Shown piece by piece: positions 27,444 through 35,402 of a stretch of DNA of 64,000 bases. The stretch comes from CALHVX01 sp039198065 (lineage in GTDB: Bacteria; Pseudomonadota; Gammaproteobacteria; Pseudomonadales; Azotimanducaceae), in NCBI GenBank assembly GCA_039198065.1, contig JBCCTU010000001.1:248001-312000 (forward strand), given 5' to 3'. Under the pieces are notes generated by a model. It made no database searches and had not been told where the DNA came from. It saw only the letters and a list, made by a program, of their open reading frames with translations. The position numbers were made by a program, and so were the translations under genes. Each line of letters starts with the position of its first letter. The first letter of the stretch is position 1.

Positions 27444-27878
27444 ATGGTGCCACACTGCTCACCACGGACCGATCGACGGGCGTGGGCGTTTATCGCCCTA
27501 GCTCTTCTTTGCCTTGTAAGCACCGCCACGCGGGCGGTGAGTCATGTGCATTACTGGGGTGGCGGTGCTGACAAGGGCGTGCACGAGCATCACCACTCCC
27601 ATCGCCTTAGCCAGGGCCCTAGCCAGCACTCCGTTCACCGGGCCCATTTTCACCACATCCAGCACTACCTGGAGCTCAGTGCTGGCAAGACCAGCGCAGA
27701 CATCGAAGAGCGCTGTGCGCTCTGCCTGTTCGCCGACGCGCTCGGTACCACCTCGACGGTTGAGCAACCGTCGGCAGCGCCGTGTCAGAGACCTCGGGTC
27801 ACGCCTCGTTGGCGTTTCGAGCTGAGCACAGGCCGTCGTTTCGATTCGAACCCGCGCGCACCCCCTGCGCAGAGCTGA
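27444..27878 (+). CDS. Secreted or membrane-anchored His-rich small protein (DUF2946-like)
   Basis: The 144-residue product has an N-terminal hydrophobic stretch (WAFIALALLCLVSTATRAV), then SHVHYWGGGADKGVHEHHHSH, further His-rich sequence and a CALCLF pair. This layout (signal, His cluster, CxxC) resembles DUF2946-type proteins found beside metal-regulated TonB receptors; assignment is by pattern only. The last 40 residues are Arg/Pro-rich and may not be conserved. It lies 147 bases upstream of the ZnuD-like receptor on the same strand, so zinc binding or buffering in the periplasm is a reasonable inference. No strong ribosome binding site seen. Confidence 0.6.
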   Translation: MVPHCSPRTDRRAWAFIALALLCLVSTATRAVSHVHYWGGGADKGVHEHHHSHRLSQGPSQHSVHRAHFHHIQHYLELSAGKTSADIEERCALCLFADALGTTSTVEQPSAAPCQRPRVTPRWRFELSTGRRFDSNPRAPPAQS

Positions 27879-28025
27879 GACCAACTCACCACCTTAATCG
27901 TCGGCGACCAGTCGACGGTGCGCTTGCCGGTTGTTGCCCTTTTCCAGTCGCAGGTTTGGAGAGCTGCGACGACGGGGCATACCGATGCGCGCGCATAACC
28001 GATAGAGATAAACACAGGAACAGAT

Positions 28026-30149
28026 ATGCAAACGAGAGAGTCACAGCATAGGCCGCTATCGCGGCGCGCCGCCTGTTTTGGCGTACCCCTGGTCGCCATC
28101 CTTACCCTGCCCGTTGCAGCAACGGCCGCGGAGCAGGAGTCATCAAAAGGGATTGAAGAAGTAGTCGTTCGCGCGCATCCGCTAGCGGCTAATGGGCTGG
28201 CGCAGCCCATAGAAACCTTAAGTGGGGACGAACTGACCCGCAGCCTGGGCAGCAACGTTGGGGAAACCGTTGGTCGGTTGCCAGGTATTCACAACGCCCC
28301 CTTCGGCCAGGCCGCAGGGCGACCGGTCATTCATGGGCTGGGCGGTCCACGCGTCAAAGTAATGGAAGACCGTATCGACAGCATGGATGCCTCGGTGACT
28401 AGTGCCGACCACGCGGTGACGATCGAATCCTTCGTCGTTGAAGAAATTGAAATCCTGAAAGGGCCGTCGACGTTGCTCTACGGCACCGGTGCCGTGGGCG
28501 GGGTGGTTGACATGCACACGGCGCGAATTCCGACGACGCAAGCCGAGCAGCCGTTGAGTGGACGCTTTGAAATCCGCGGCGCGGACAACGCAGACCTGCG
28601 TCAGGGCGCTTTTCGGCTTGACGGCGGCAGCGGTGCGTTCGCTTTCCATGTTGATGGCTTTGCCCGGGACGCGGACGAATACGACATTCCCGGATTTGCC
28701 GAATCCGCGGCGCAGCGCGCCGCCGAAGAGGCCGAAGAAGCGGAGGAAACCGGCTCACCGGGAGAAGAAGAGGAAGAAGAAGTACGCGGCCGCGTTGAAG
28801 GATCGCAGCTTGAGCAGCAAGGCGGTTCCGTCGGCTTTTCGTTCGTCGGTGATCGAGCCTACGCTGGTGTTGCCGTGAGTTTTATCGACGCGGAATACGG
28901 CCTGCCCGGGGGGCACGGCCACGAGCATGAGCACGAAGAAGGTGAAGAAGAAGAGGAGGAAGAAGAAGGCAATCCGATCCTCGATATGGAGCAGGTCCGG
29001 GTGGATCTCGAGGCCGGGCTCCTCGAACCGCTGCCCGGATTCTCACGTGCCACGCTGCGCATTGGCTTCAACGACTACGAGCACACGGAGTTTGAACCGA
29101 ACGGCGAAGCCGGCACGGTGTTCAGCAATGAAGCGTTTGAAGCGCGGCTCGAATTGATGCACGAAGCGGTGTTGGGTTTCGAAGGTGCGCTTGGAGTGCA
29201 GCTGCAGAACCGAGACTTTGCCGCGATCGGCGAAGAGGCCTTCGTGCCTCCGGTCGAAACGGATCGCTTTGGTGCCTTCTGGGTGGGTGAGCGCCTGCTT
29301 GGTGACAGTCAACTCGAGCTGGGTGTGCGGCTGGAAACGGTAGACCAGGACCCGAGCGTTGGTAGCGGGGAAGACTTCTTCGTCTGGGCGACGTCGGCGG
29401 GGATCAATGTACCCCTGGACAAAGGCTGGCGCATCGGAGCGAACGTTGACGTTGCGACACGAGCACCGGTTGCCGAGGAGCTGTATTCGAATGGGCCGCA
29501 CCTTGCGACGCAGAGCTTTGAAATCGGTGATCCTGATCTGGACGAGGAAGGGGTCGTCGGGCTTTCCTTCACCCTGGCTAACTTAGGGGAGCGCGCCGGT
29601 GTGTCCCTGACGCTGTATGCCAACCAGTTCAGTGACTTCATCTATGAGGTACCCACGGGGGAGGAAGAAGACGAGCTTCCGGTGTTGGAGTTCCGCCAGA
29701 ACGATGCAGACTTCGTTGGCATCGACTTCAGCGCCTACTGGCGGCCGCTGCTTTGGGACGGTGGTCGGTTCGAAGTTCGAACCCAGGCTGATCAGGTGAA
29801 GGCCAGCATCGATACGCCGGCGGGCGTGGACAACAGCGTGCCGCGGCTACCAGCGCGCCGCGTTGGCTTCGGGCTAGGGATCGACCATCGCGGGTTGAGC
29901 GCCGGTGTCGACTACCTGCGGGTCAGCAGTCAATCGACGGTAACGGACTTTGAGCTGCCCACGGAAGCCTTCGAAGACGTTCGCTTGAACATCGCCTATC
30001 AGCTCGATGTCGGGGGTCGGCCGCTGCAGGTGTTCTTGCAAGGTCGTAACCTGACCGATGATGAGCAGCGTTTACACACGTCGTTCATCAAAGACTTTGC
30101 ACCGTTGCCCGGTCGTACCATCGAGGCCGGGGTGCGCTTCTCGCTGTAA
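28026..30149 (+). CDS. znuD: TonB-dependent receptor, ZnuD-like (zinc uptake)
   Basis: Outer-membrane active transporter of 707 residues. After a signal peptide (about 1-35) comes a TonB-box-like EEVVVRAHP and a plug domain with IHGLGGPRVKVMEDRIDSMDA, KGPSTLLYGTGAVGGVVD. A 22-strand barrel follows, ending AGVRFSL. Two extracellular loops are strongly acidic, and the second (about residues 300-320) alternates His and Glu before a run of eight Glu, as in zinc-scavenging ZnuD. ATG 28026 follows AGGAACAG. The His-rich gene upstream supports metal transport. No Zur-box was recognised in the 147-base gap. Confidence 0.85.
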   Translation: MQTRESQHRPLSRRAACFGVPLVAILTLPVAATAAEQESSKGIEEVVVRAHPLAANGLAQPIETLSGDELTRSLGSNVGETVGRLPGIHNAPFGQAAGRPVIHGLGGPRVKVMEDRIDSMDASVTSADHAVTIESFVVEEIEILKGPSTLLYGTGAVGGVVDMHTARIPTTQAEQPLSGRFEIRGADNADLRQGAFRLDGGSGAFAFHVDGFARDADEYDIPGFAESAAQRAAEEAEEAEETGSPGEEEEEEVRGRVEGSQLEQQGGSVGFSFVGDRAYAGVAVSFIDAEYGLPGGHGHEHEHEEGEEEEEEEEGNPILDMEQVRVDLEAGLLEPLPGFSRATLRIGFNDYEHTEFEPNGEAGTVFSNEAFEARLELMHEAVLGFEGALGVQLQNRDFAAIGEEAFVPPVETDRFGAFWVGERLLGDSQLELGVRLETVDQDPSVGSGEDFFVWATSAGINVPLDKGWRIGANVDVATRAPVAEELYSNGPHLATQSFEIGDPDLDEEGVVGLSFTLANLGERAGVSLTLYANQFSDFIYEVPTGEEEDELPVLEFRQNDADFVGIDFSAYWRPLLWDGGRFEVRTQADQVKASIDTPAGVDNSVPRLPARRVGFGLGIDHRGLSAGVDYLRVSSQSTVTDFELPTEAFEDVRLNIAYQLDVGGRPLQVFLQGRNLTDDEQRLHTSFIKDFAPLPGRTIEAGVRFSL

Positions 30150-30204
30150 GTCCAGTTGTGTCGCCCAGGTGATACTTGGGCATCCGGGTCCATCCTATGG
30201 TGTT

Positions 30205-30234
30205 CCCTCACCCGTCCGTTCCGGCGGGTGAGGG
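30205..30234 (+). repeat. Perfect 10-bp inverted repeat in the receptor/short-ORF gap
   Basis: CCCTCACCCG (30205-30214) pairs with CGGGTGAGGG (30225-30234) around a 10-base loop. It lies 55 bases after the receptor stop and just before the ribosome binding site of a 34-codon ORF. There is no T-run on either strand, so it is not a standard intrinsic terminator. It could stabilise the receptor mRNA end or control translation of the short ORF. Confidence 0.5.
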
Positions 30235-30253
30235 ACGAAAGGAGACCCGAGCG

Positions 30254-30358
30254 ATGAACGAACAGCCGTCGATGGTCCGCAGACGAACCTTCGCCAGTGT
30301 GCCGATGCCCGTACTGCCGCCGCTGAGCCCGGATCTAACGCTTAGCTGGTTGATCTAG
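30254..30358 (+). CDS. Short ORF (34 aa) with strong ribosome binding site, unknown peptide
   Basis: An ATG at 30254 is preceded by AAAGGAGA with 9-base spacing, better than most genes here. The peptide has a basic N-terminal third (MVRRR) and a Pro-rich hydrophobic C-terminus ending LTLSWLI. It ends 9 bases before the stop of the convergent acyl-CoA ligase gene. No recognised family. It could be a leader, a membrane-active microprotein or a precursor peptide; no modification genes are adjacent. Confidence rests on the ribosome binding site only. Confidence 0.4.
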   Translation: MNEQPSMVRRRTFASVPMPVLPPLSPDLTLSWLI

Positions 30359-30367
30359 GTCGCGGTC

Positions 30368-31909
30368 TCAGATGCGCCGACCGGTGTCTGCCCAGTAGGG
30401 ATCTTTGAGCAGCCGTTTGTACAGCTTGCCCGTTTCGTGTCGCGGCATTTCATCAAGGTAGTCAATGCTGCGTGGGGTTTTGTATCCGGCCAGGTGGTCA
30501 CGACAGTAACCCATCAGGTCGGCGGTCAATGCCTCGGCGGCTTCAAAGCCCGCGTTCAGCGTGACCGCGGCTTTCACTTCTTCTCCAAACTCATCGTTCG
30601 GTATACCGAAAACGGCCACATCCTGCACCGCGGGGTGCATCGCCAACACGCCCTCGATCTCTGCCGGGTAAATGTTCACGCCGCCTGAGATGATCATGTC
30701 GATCTTGCGATCGCTTAGGTAAAGAAAACCGTCGTCGTCGAAGTAACCGATATCGCCGAAGGTAAATACACCCGGCGCGCGGTGGGCAGCGGCGGTCTTT
30801 TCGGGCTCGTTGTGGTACTCGAAGTCCGTGCCCATGAGGTTGCGAACGAAGATTTCGCCGGACTCGTTTGCTCCAACGGGTTGCCCGTCCTCGCCGACAA
30901 TGGTGATCTCAACCGTCGGCGATGGTTTGCCCACTGTGCCGGGGCGGGCCAGCCAGTCGTCGGCGCTGACCATCGCAACGATGGATCCTTCGGTCGATCC
31001 GTAGTATTCGCTGACAACTGGGCCCCACCAATCGATCATCGCGCGCTTCACCTCCGGCGGACAGGGGGCGGCGCCATGCCAGACGGTTTTAAGACTCGTC
31101 CCGGAAAAACCTGCGCGCTCTGGTTCATCGAGGTTCAGGAATCTGCGGAACTGCGTTGGTACGAGGTGGATGTTTGTAACGCCGTACCGGTCGATGAGCT
31201 CAAGCGCTTCGGCAGCGTCGAATTTGTGCCGTGACAATACCGTGCTGCCGGCCATCAGCGGCAGAAAGGAAAACGCCCATTGTGCCGAGTGATACACGGG
31301 CCCGCAGATGAACGTCGTGCCATCTGCAGGAATGGCCAGCATGCTTGTGAGACCGGCGGTCATCATTTGCATGGCCTGCACGGGCGGTGGTCCGCCACCG
31401 GCGCCCGGCGCTTTGTTCTTTACCCCCTTAGGTCGGCCGGTGGTGCCCGAGGTATAAAACATGGGGCCGCCCATAAACTGGTTATCTGGCTCCGTTGCTG
31501 GTTGCGTGGCCAGACAGTCTTCGTACGCAGGATACGCGCTACCACGGATGCTCACGATGGGTAGTTCGCCGAGTCTGTCTGCAAGCGTTTCAAACGTCCC
31601 TTCGATGAATAGCACCCGCGCTTCCGAGTCCGCAACAACGTAGGCGAGTTCCTCGGCGGCGAAGTGCCAGTTGATGGGCACATAGGCGAGACCGTAGTGC
31701 GCTGCGGCCGTAATAACTTCGTAGTACTCGCGGCAGTTACCGGCAAAGATGGCGATGCGCTCTCCCGGTGCCAGCCCCTGCGCTTTGAACCAGTGCATCA
31801 GGCGATTGGTGCGATCGTTCAAAGCCGACCAGCTGGTCTCACCGCGTTCGTCGATCAAAGCCGGCTCATCAGCACGGTTTGCCGCGTGCGGCGCGGTCAT
31901 TAAGGCCAT
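30368..31909 (-). CDS. AMP-dependent acyl-CoA synthetase/ligase
   Basis: Activates a carboxylic acid as acyl-AMP and then acyl-CoA. The 513 residues carry the P-loop-like MFYTSGTTGRPKGVKNKAPG, the A5 motif EYYGSTEGSI, A7 GDIGYFDDDGFLYLSDR, A8 IISGGVNIYPAEIEGVL and the catalytic Lys near the end, RHETGKLYKRLLKD. The length and motifs fit fatty-acyl or aryl-CoA ligases such as those of fatty acid or steroid catabolism. ATG 31909 follows GGGGGGAGA. It lies downstream of the caspase gene on the same strand, 119 bases after it, and may or may not be cotranscribed. Confidence 0.88.
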   Translation of the reverse strand: MALMTAPHAANRADEPALIDERGETSWSALNDRTNRLMHWFKAQGLAPGERIAIFAGNCREYYEVITAAAHYGLAYVPINWHFAAEELAYVVADSEARVLFIEGTFETLADRLGELPIVSIRGSAYPAYEDCLATQPATEPDNQFMGGPMFYTSGTTGRPKGVKNKAPGAGGGPPPVQAMQMMTAGLTSMLAIPADGTTFICGPVYHSAQWAFSFLPLMAGSTVLSRHKFDAAEALELIDRYGVTNIHLVPTQFRRFLNLDEPERAGFSGTSLKTVWHGAAPCPPEVKRAMIDWWGPVVSEYYGSTEGSIVAMVSADDWLARPGTVGKPSPTVEITIVGEDGQPVGANESGEIFVRNLMGTDFEYHNEPEKTAAAHRAPGVFTFGDIGYFDDDGFLYLSDRKIDMIISGGVNIYPAEIEGVLAMHPAVQDVAVFGIPNDEFGEEVKAAVTLNAGFEAAEALTADLMGYCRDHLAGYKTPRSIDYLDEMPRHETGKLYKRLLKDPYWADTGRRI

Positions 31910-32028
31910 GGCATCTCCCCCCGGATTCGTGTCCCTCGAACGCCATGGTGGCGTGACTACGTGGCGATGGCCAGCCCCGTTTTTCCCGGCTGGTGACCGC
32001 GGCTCCGGAGCAATCGACGGGTGTCTGG

Positions 32029-34218
32029 TTAGCGCTTGGGTAGCAGAACGAAGTCTCCGGCTTCGTGTCCGGCCCGGCTGATGGGTGCGTATTCGGGCAT
32101 TTGCTCGAACTCGTAGGATGCCGCCGCATGCGCCACCCGGGCTGCAACGGCTTGATGCAGCGACCGCCCCGGCAGCATTGCCGTATTGCTCTCCAACGTG
32201 TCCAGCAGCGCTTTCGCGAACACGGAGTGCGAGCCGCCACCAAAGTCCAGCACTGGTGCTAAGCCGCCGGAAGTCAGCACAACGCGTGCCCGCTTGCTGT
32301 TCATAAGGTTTAGCCAGGTTGCCTGCTCGCGAGCGGTCATGCCGGCCTGGAGGCGAATGAGCCCGGACCGCGTCAACGTGCCTGAGTAGCAGGAGTCGAC
32401 AACCAGCATGACGTGCTTCGTACTCATCACATTAAGCATGTCAGTGATGTCTGCGTTGGAGAGCCAATTGGCCGTGCTGTCCACTTCAGCGTCAACCGGC
32501 AGCCAGTAGCCGCGCATGTTCGTTCGATCCAATTCGCCGTGCCCGGCGTAGTAGATCAGCAGATTGTCATCCCGGGTTAGAGATTCGCGGTACTTGTTCA
32601 ACGTAGAGAGGATGTCGTACCGCGTTGCGTTAGTGAGTGTCTGAACCTCGAAGCCATACTTTGACCGAAGAATTTTCTCCAGACGCGCAGCGTCGGCTAT
32701 CGGTGTGTTAAGCCTGGGAAGGGCGCCGTAGCGCTCGTTAGCGATCAGCAGTGCGTGATAGCGCCCCATCTTCACTTTTGGAATGGGTAAATCCGGTGTC
32801 GATTTTTCAGACGTCTGAAGTGTTAAGTCCGTTCGTTGCCCCAGTTCGTCGATAGCCGTAAGGACGAGGCTGCGCGAGGAGTTGGTTGTTGAAGGGACTA
32901 CAAAAACGCCTGCATCGTTGGTAGGCAATGGAGTGCGGTTGACGGTCAGGGAGAGCAACCCGGCAGCGGCGCTCACCCGGCCAATAATGGAAGCGCTAGT
33001 GGCGGCTGCGGGCGCTGAAATTCGAACTAATCCGCGCGTTGTGCCGGTAATGGCCGGTTCGATCAGTTGAATTTCCGGTGGAGCAACGGCTGCTTCTTTG
33101 GTTGCTTTGGTGACTCTCACCAATCCACGATTGCGCGCGCTGTGTTGTTCTTCGGCCTCCCGTTTCAGCTGCGCGAGCTCGGCTTCGAGCGCTCGCCCTC
33201 GATTGGTATGTTCGAGCAGCGTCGTTTGTGATGAAGCTAGCTCAGTCTTCAGTCGATTTAATTCGACTATCAGACGGCTTTCAGTCTGCTGCTGCACCTG
33301 CGCTTTGCCCAGCTGTTGTTCCAGGCTAGTGATTTGCTCGCGCAGCTCCGTATTCTTCACAGCCAGCGCATCGCGTTCTTCAATCGCGGTCTGTTGAGAC
33401 GCCATCCTGCTTTCGAGCTGTGCAAGCTCGGATCGCCGTTGTGCCAATTCTTCTGCTGCGGCAGCGCGGCTGTCTGTTTCACTTCGGGCACGCTCAAGCA
33501 GCAGCCGTTCGTTCTGCCTCGCAGTAGTCAGCTGCCGTTCCAACGTGCGGATGCGCGCTTCCAATGCGGTATTGGTACTCTCCAACTCGCTGCGGCGATT
33601 TGCGAGGGACTGTGTTTCGAGTTCTAGAGCCTGTCGTTCCTCACTCAGCTGGGTGGCCAGCGGCGCCAGATCGGGTATGGGCTCGAGCTCGACGGCATCG
33701 GGTAAACCGCTTGCTTGGCGGTATAGACGCAGCGCCGCTTCGGTGTCCTGGGGTACGCCGGTTCCTCGCTCATACAGGTTGCCCAGGGCAATCATTGCTC
33801 GAGTGCTTCCTTGCGCCGCCGCTTTTTGGTACCAGCGAGCCGCGGTGGTCGGATCCGTTTGCCCCGCAATGCCCTGCTCAAAGATTTCCCCGAGCGTCGT
33901 TTGTGCCTCCGGATCACCGTCTTGCGCCCGGTCCATCCAAACTGCCAGAGCGGCACCCAAGTTACCTTCGTCGCGTACGACGTATTCACCGCCGCGTACT
34001 CGACATTCGAGCGCCGTTGTCCGGATGGGCCGTCGTGCGGTGAGGTAGGTCGTGCGTCCGCCTAAACGTCGCAGTTGTCCGGGTAGCGCGCAGTCAACGA
34101 CTTTCAGGTCGTCTGCCGACGGCTCCTCTTTCCGCTCAACAGAAGCGGCTGACGCGAAGACACCAATCGCACACAGCAGAAGGAACGTAAGGAGCTGCCT
34201 TACCGGTGTTCGAACCAT
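32029..34218 (-). CDS. Exported Sel1-repeat/coiled-coil caspase-family protease (peptidase C14)
   Basis: The 729-residue protein begins with a signal peptide (LLTFLLLCAIGVFASAA). It has two Sel1-like repeats (about 85-155: DGDPEAQTTLGEIFEQG, AAAQGSTRAMIALGNLYERG), a long coiled coil (about 180-360) and a linker with two RGLVR motifs (364-368, 395-399). An Ig-like segment follows, then a C-terminal caspase domain (about 484-729). The catalytic dyad is intact: His560 in YYAGHGELD and Cys610 in VVDSCYSGT; GGGSHSVFAKALLDTL closes the fold. ATG 34218 overlaps the DUF4384 gene by 19 bases. Substrate unknown; the shared linker motif suggests its own or its neighbour's processing. Confidence 0.88.
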   Translation of the reverse strand: MVRTPVRQLLTFLLLCAIGVFASAASVERKEEPSADDLKVVDCALPGQLRRLGGRTTYLTARRPIRTTALECRVRGGEYVVRDEGNLGAALAVWMDRAQDGDPEAQTTLGEIFEQGIAGQTDPTTAARWYQKAAAQGSTRAMIALGNLYERGTGVPQDTEAALRLYRQASGLPDAVELEPIPDLAPLATQLSEERQALELETQSLANRRSELESTNTALEARIRTLERQLTTARQNERLLLERARSETDSRAAAAEELAQRRSELAQLESRMASQQTAIEERDALAVKNTELREQITSLEQQLGKAQVQQQTESRLIVELNRLKTELASSQTTLLEHTNRGRALEAELAQLKREAEEQHSARNRGLVRVTKATKEAAVAPPEIQLIEPAITGTTRGLVRISAPAAATSASIIGRVSAAAGLLSLTVNRTPLPTNDAGVFVVPSTTNSSRSLVLTAIDELGQRTDLTLQTSEKSTPDLPIPKVKMGRYHALLIANERYGALPRLNTPIADAARLEKILRSKYGFEVQTLTNATRYDILSTLNKYRESLTRDDNLLIYYAGHGELDRTNMRGYWLPVDAEVDSTANWLSNADITDMLNVMSTKHVMLVVDSCYSGTLTRSGLIRLQAGMTAREQATWLNLMNSKRARVVLTSGGLAPVLDFGGGSHSVFAKALLDTLESNTAMLPGRSLHQAVAARVAHAAASYEFEQMPEYAPISRAGHEAGDFVLLPKR

Positions 34219-35402
34219 CGAGTGATCGCCAGGTCGGCGCCTTGGAGCTCGTTTATAAATTGCTGTGGCTGGATGGTCGCGCGCTGCGAGCCGATCGTTA
34301 CAGAGCGGGGTTGAGCGTTGACTCGGACTAACCCCCGAGTGGTGGGTAAAACCGGTGGCTGGCGAACTGCGCGGCGTGAGCTTCTGGTGAGCGGTGGGCT
34401 GTTCGTAAGATCGCCGAGTATGGCCTCTACATCTGGACGAGCCGTTCGCGAAGCGACGACGTAGATTGTCTCTACCCCTTTGTTGGCGTCCAAAGCCCAC
34501 CAGTCATCTCCCGCGGGCAAGGTATAGGGTGTATTCGGTTGAATCGGATTGGTCGTGCCGTCGGAGCGGTCGGGGTAAATCGGGGTTACCTTCCCGGTGG
34601 CATCTACACCGATGATGTACACGTGACACGCGCAGTTGCTTTCGAAATGAACTTTGAAGCGATCGCTTTTCGTGGGATCTCCCTGACCATCTTGTAGGGT
34701 TGCACCATCCTTTAGCGGCTCGATTACCGAAGAGCCGTAGCGTTGCGCGAGCAGTGCCACGTCCATGATCAATGCATTGCGCGTTGATCGGCGCGGATCA
34801 GATGACTGGCGAGCCGCGTAGGGATCCTGCTGTTGTGCGTAAGGGTCCTGCTGTTGTGCGTAAGGATCCTGCTGCTGAGCGTAGGGGTCCTGCGGTTGTG
34901 CGTAAGGGTCCTGCTGTTGTGCGTAGGGATCCTGCTGCTGAGCGTAGGGATCCTGCGGTTGTGCGTAAGGATCCTGCTGCTGAGCGTAGGGGTCCTGCGG
35001 TTGTGCGTAGGGGTCCTGCTGTTGTGCGTAGGGGTCCTGCGGTTGTGCGTAGGGATCCTGCTGCTGAGCGTAGGGGTCCTGCGACTGCCCATAGGGATGC
35101 TGCGACTGCCCGTAGGGGTCTTGTTGACCAGGACGCATCACCTTCATGGGAGGTGGTTGGTAGCCCGCTTGAACGAGCTGGGGTTGAAAGTTCAGGCCCG
35201 TGCTATGGCTTGCGAGCGCGGCGAGCAGCGACTCCACTTGAACCGCGTAGCGCGGCGTGTAGTTCACCGAAGCGGCTGCAAGCAGATCCTGCCCGAAGGA
35301 GACGGCAAGAGCGGTCAGCGCAGGTCCCACAACTTCACAACCACACAGACCGGCGCTAAAGGCTAACGCGGCGAGGCGAAGGCGCCTGTGCTTAGAGTTC
35401 AA
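34200..35402 (-). CDS. DUF4384 lipoprotein with a Q-D-P-Y-A heptapeptide repeat region
   Basis: The 400-residue protein probably starts at TTG 35402, which has GGAGGG at 6-base spacing; the longer frame to 35486 runs into the preceding gene. A short lipoprotein signal ends at GLCGC. Residues about 95-199 are fifteen heptapeptides, mostly DPYAQQQ and DPYAQPQ. A DUF4384 domain follows (about 225-320, FKVHFESNCACHVYIIGVDATGKVTPIYP). The linker after it contains TTRGLVRV at 354-361, also found in the caspase encoded next. Overlaps of 11 bases with the barrel gene and 19 with the caspase gene show a coupled operon. Likely an outer- or inner-leaflet partner of the caspase. Confidence 0.85.
   Translation of the reverse strand: MNSKHRRLRLAALAFSAGLCGCEVVGPALTALAVSFGQDLLAAASVNYTPRYAVQVESLLAALASHSTGLNFQPQLVQAGYQPPPMKVMRPGQQDPYGQSQHPYGQSQDPYAQQQDPYAQPQDPYAQQQDPYAQPQDPYAQQQDPYAQPQDPYAQQQDPYAQQQDPYAQPQDPYAQQQDPYAQQQDPYAQQQDPYAARQSSDPRRSTRNALIMDVALLAQRYGSSVIEPLKDGATLQDGQGDPTKSDRFKVHFESNCACHVYIIGVDATGKVTPIYPDRSDGTTNPIQPNTPYTLPAGDDWWALDANKGVETIYVVASRTARPDVEAILGDLTNSPPLTRSSRRAVRQPPVLPTTRGLVRVNAQPRSVTIGSQRATIQPQQFINELQGADLAITRWFEHR
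34806..35120 (-). repeat. In-frame 21-bp tandem repeat, fifteen units
   Basis: Fifteen contiguous 21-base units encode one heptapeptide each. Two outer units carry Gly-Gln-Ser and the last ends Ala-Arg; the twelve central ones differ mainly by Gln versus Pro at one position and by synonymous GAT-CCC/GAC-CCC choices. Units are nearly identical, so copy number should vary by slippage or recombination. Open frames on the opposite strand here are a by-product of the repeat. Confidence 0.95.

Noticed and set aside
27825..27860. Possible tRNA T-arm (GGGTTCGAATCG on the minus strand)
   Set aside because: No acceptor stem, D-arm or anticodon arm can be formed around it.
27879..28025. Cobalamin riboswitch or Zur box upstream of the ZnuD-like receptor
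   Set aside because: Neither the B12-box consensus nor a recognisable Zur palindrome was found by eye.
34806..35120. CRISPR array
   Set aside because: The units are contiguous and coding, with no unique spacers.
34772..35366. Long plus-strand frames across the 21-bp repeat array
   Set aside because: A 21-base repeat without stops in one unit is open in the same frame throughout. The Arg/Val/Leu-rich products have no starts with ribosome binding sites and lie antisense to a well-supported gene.
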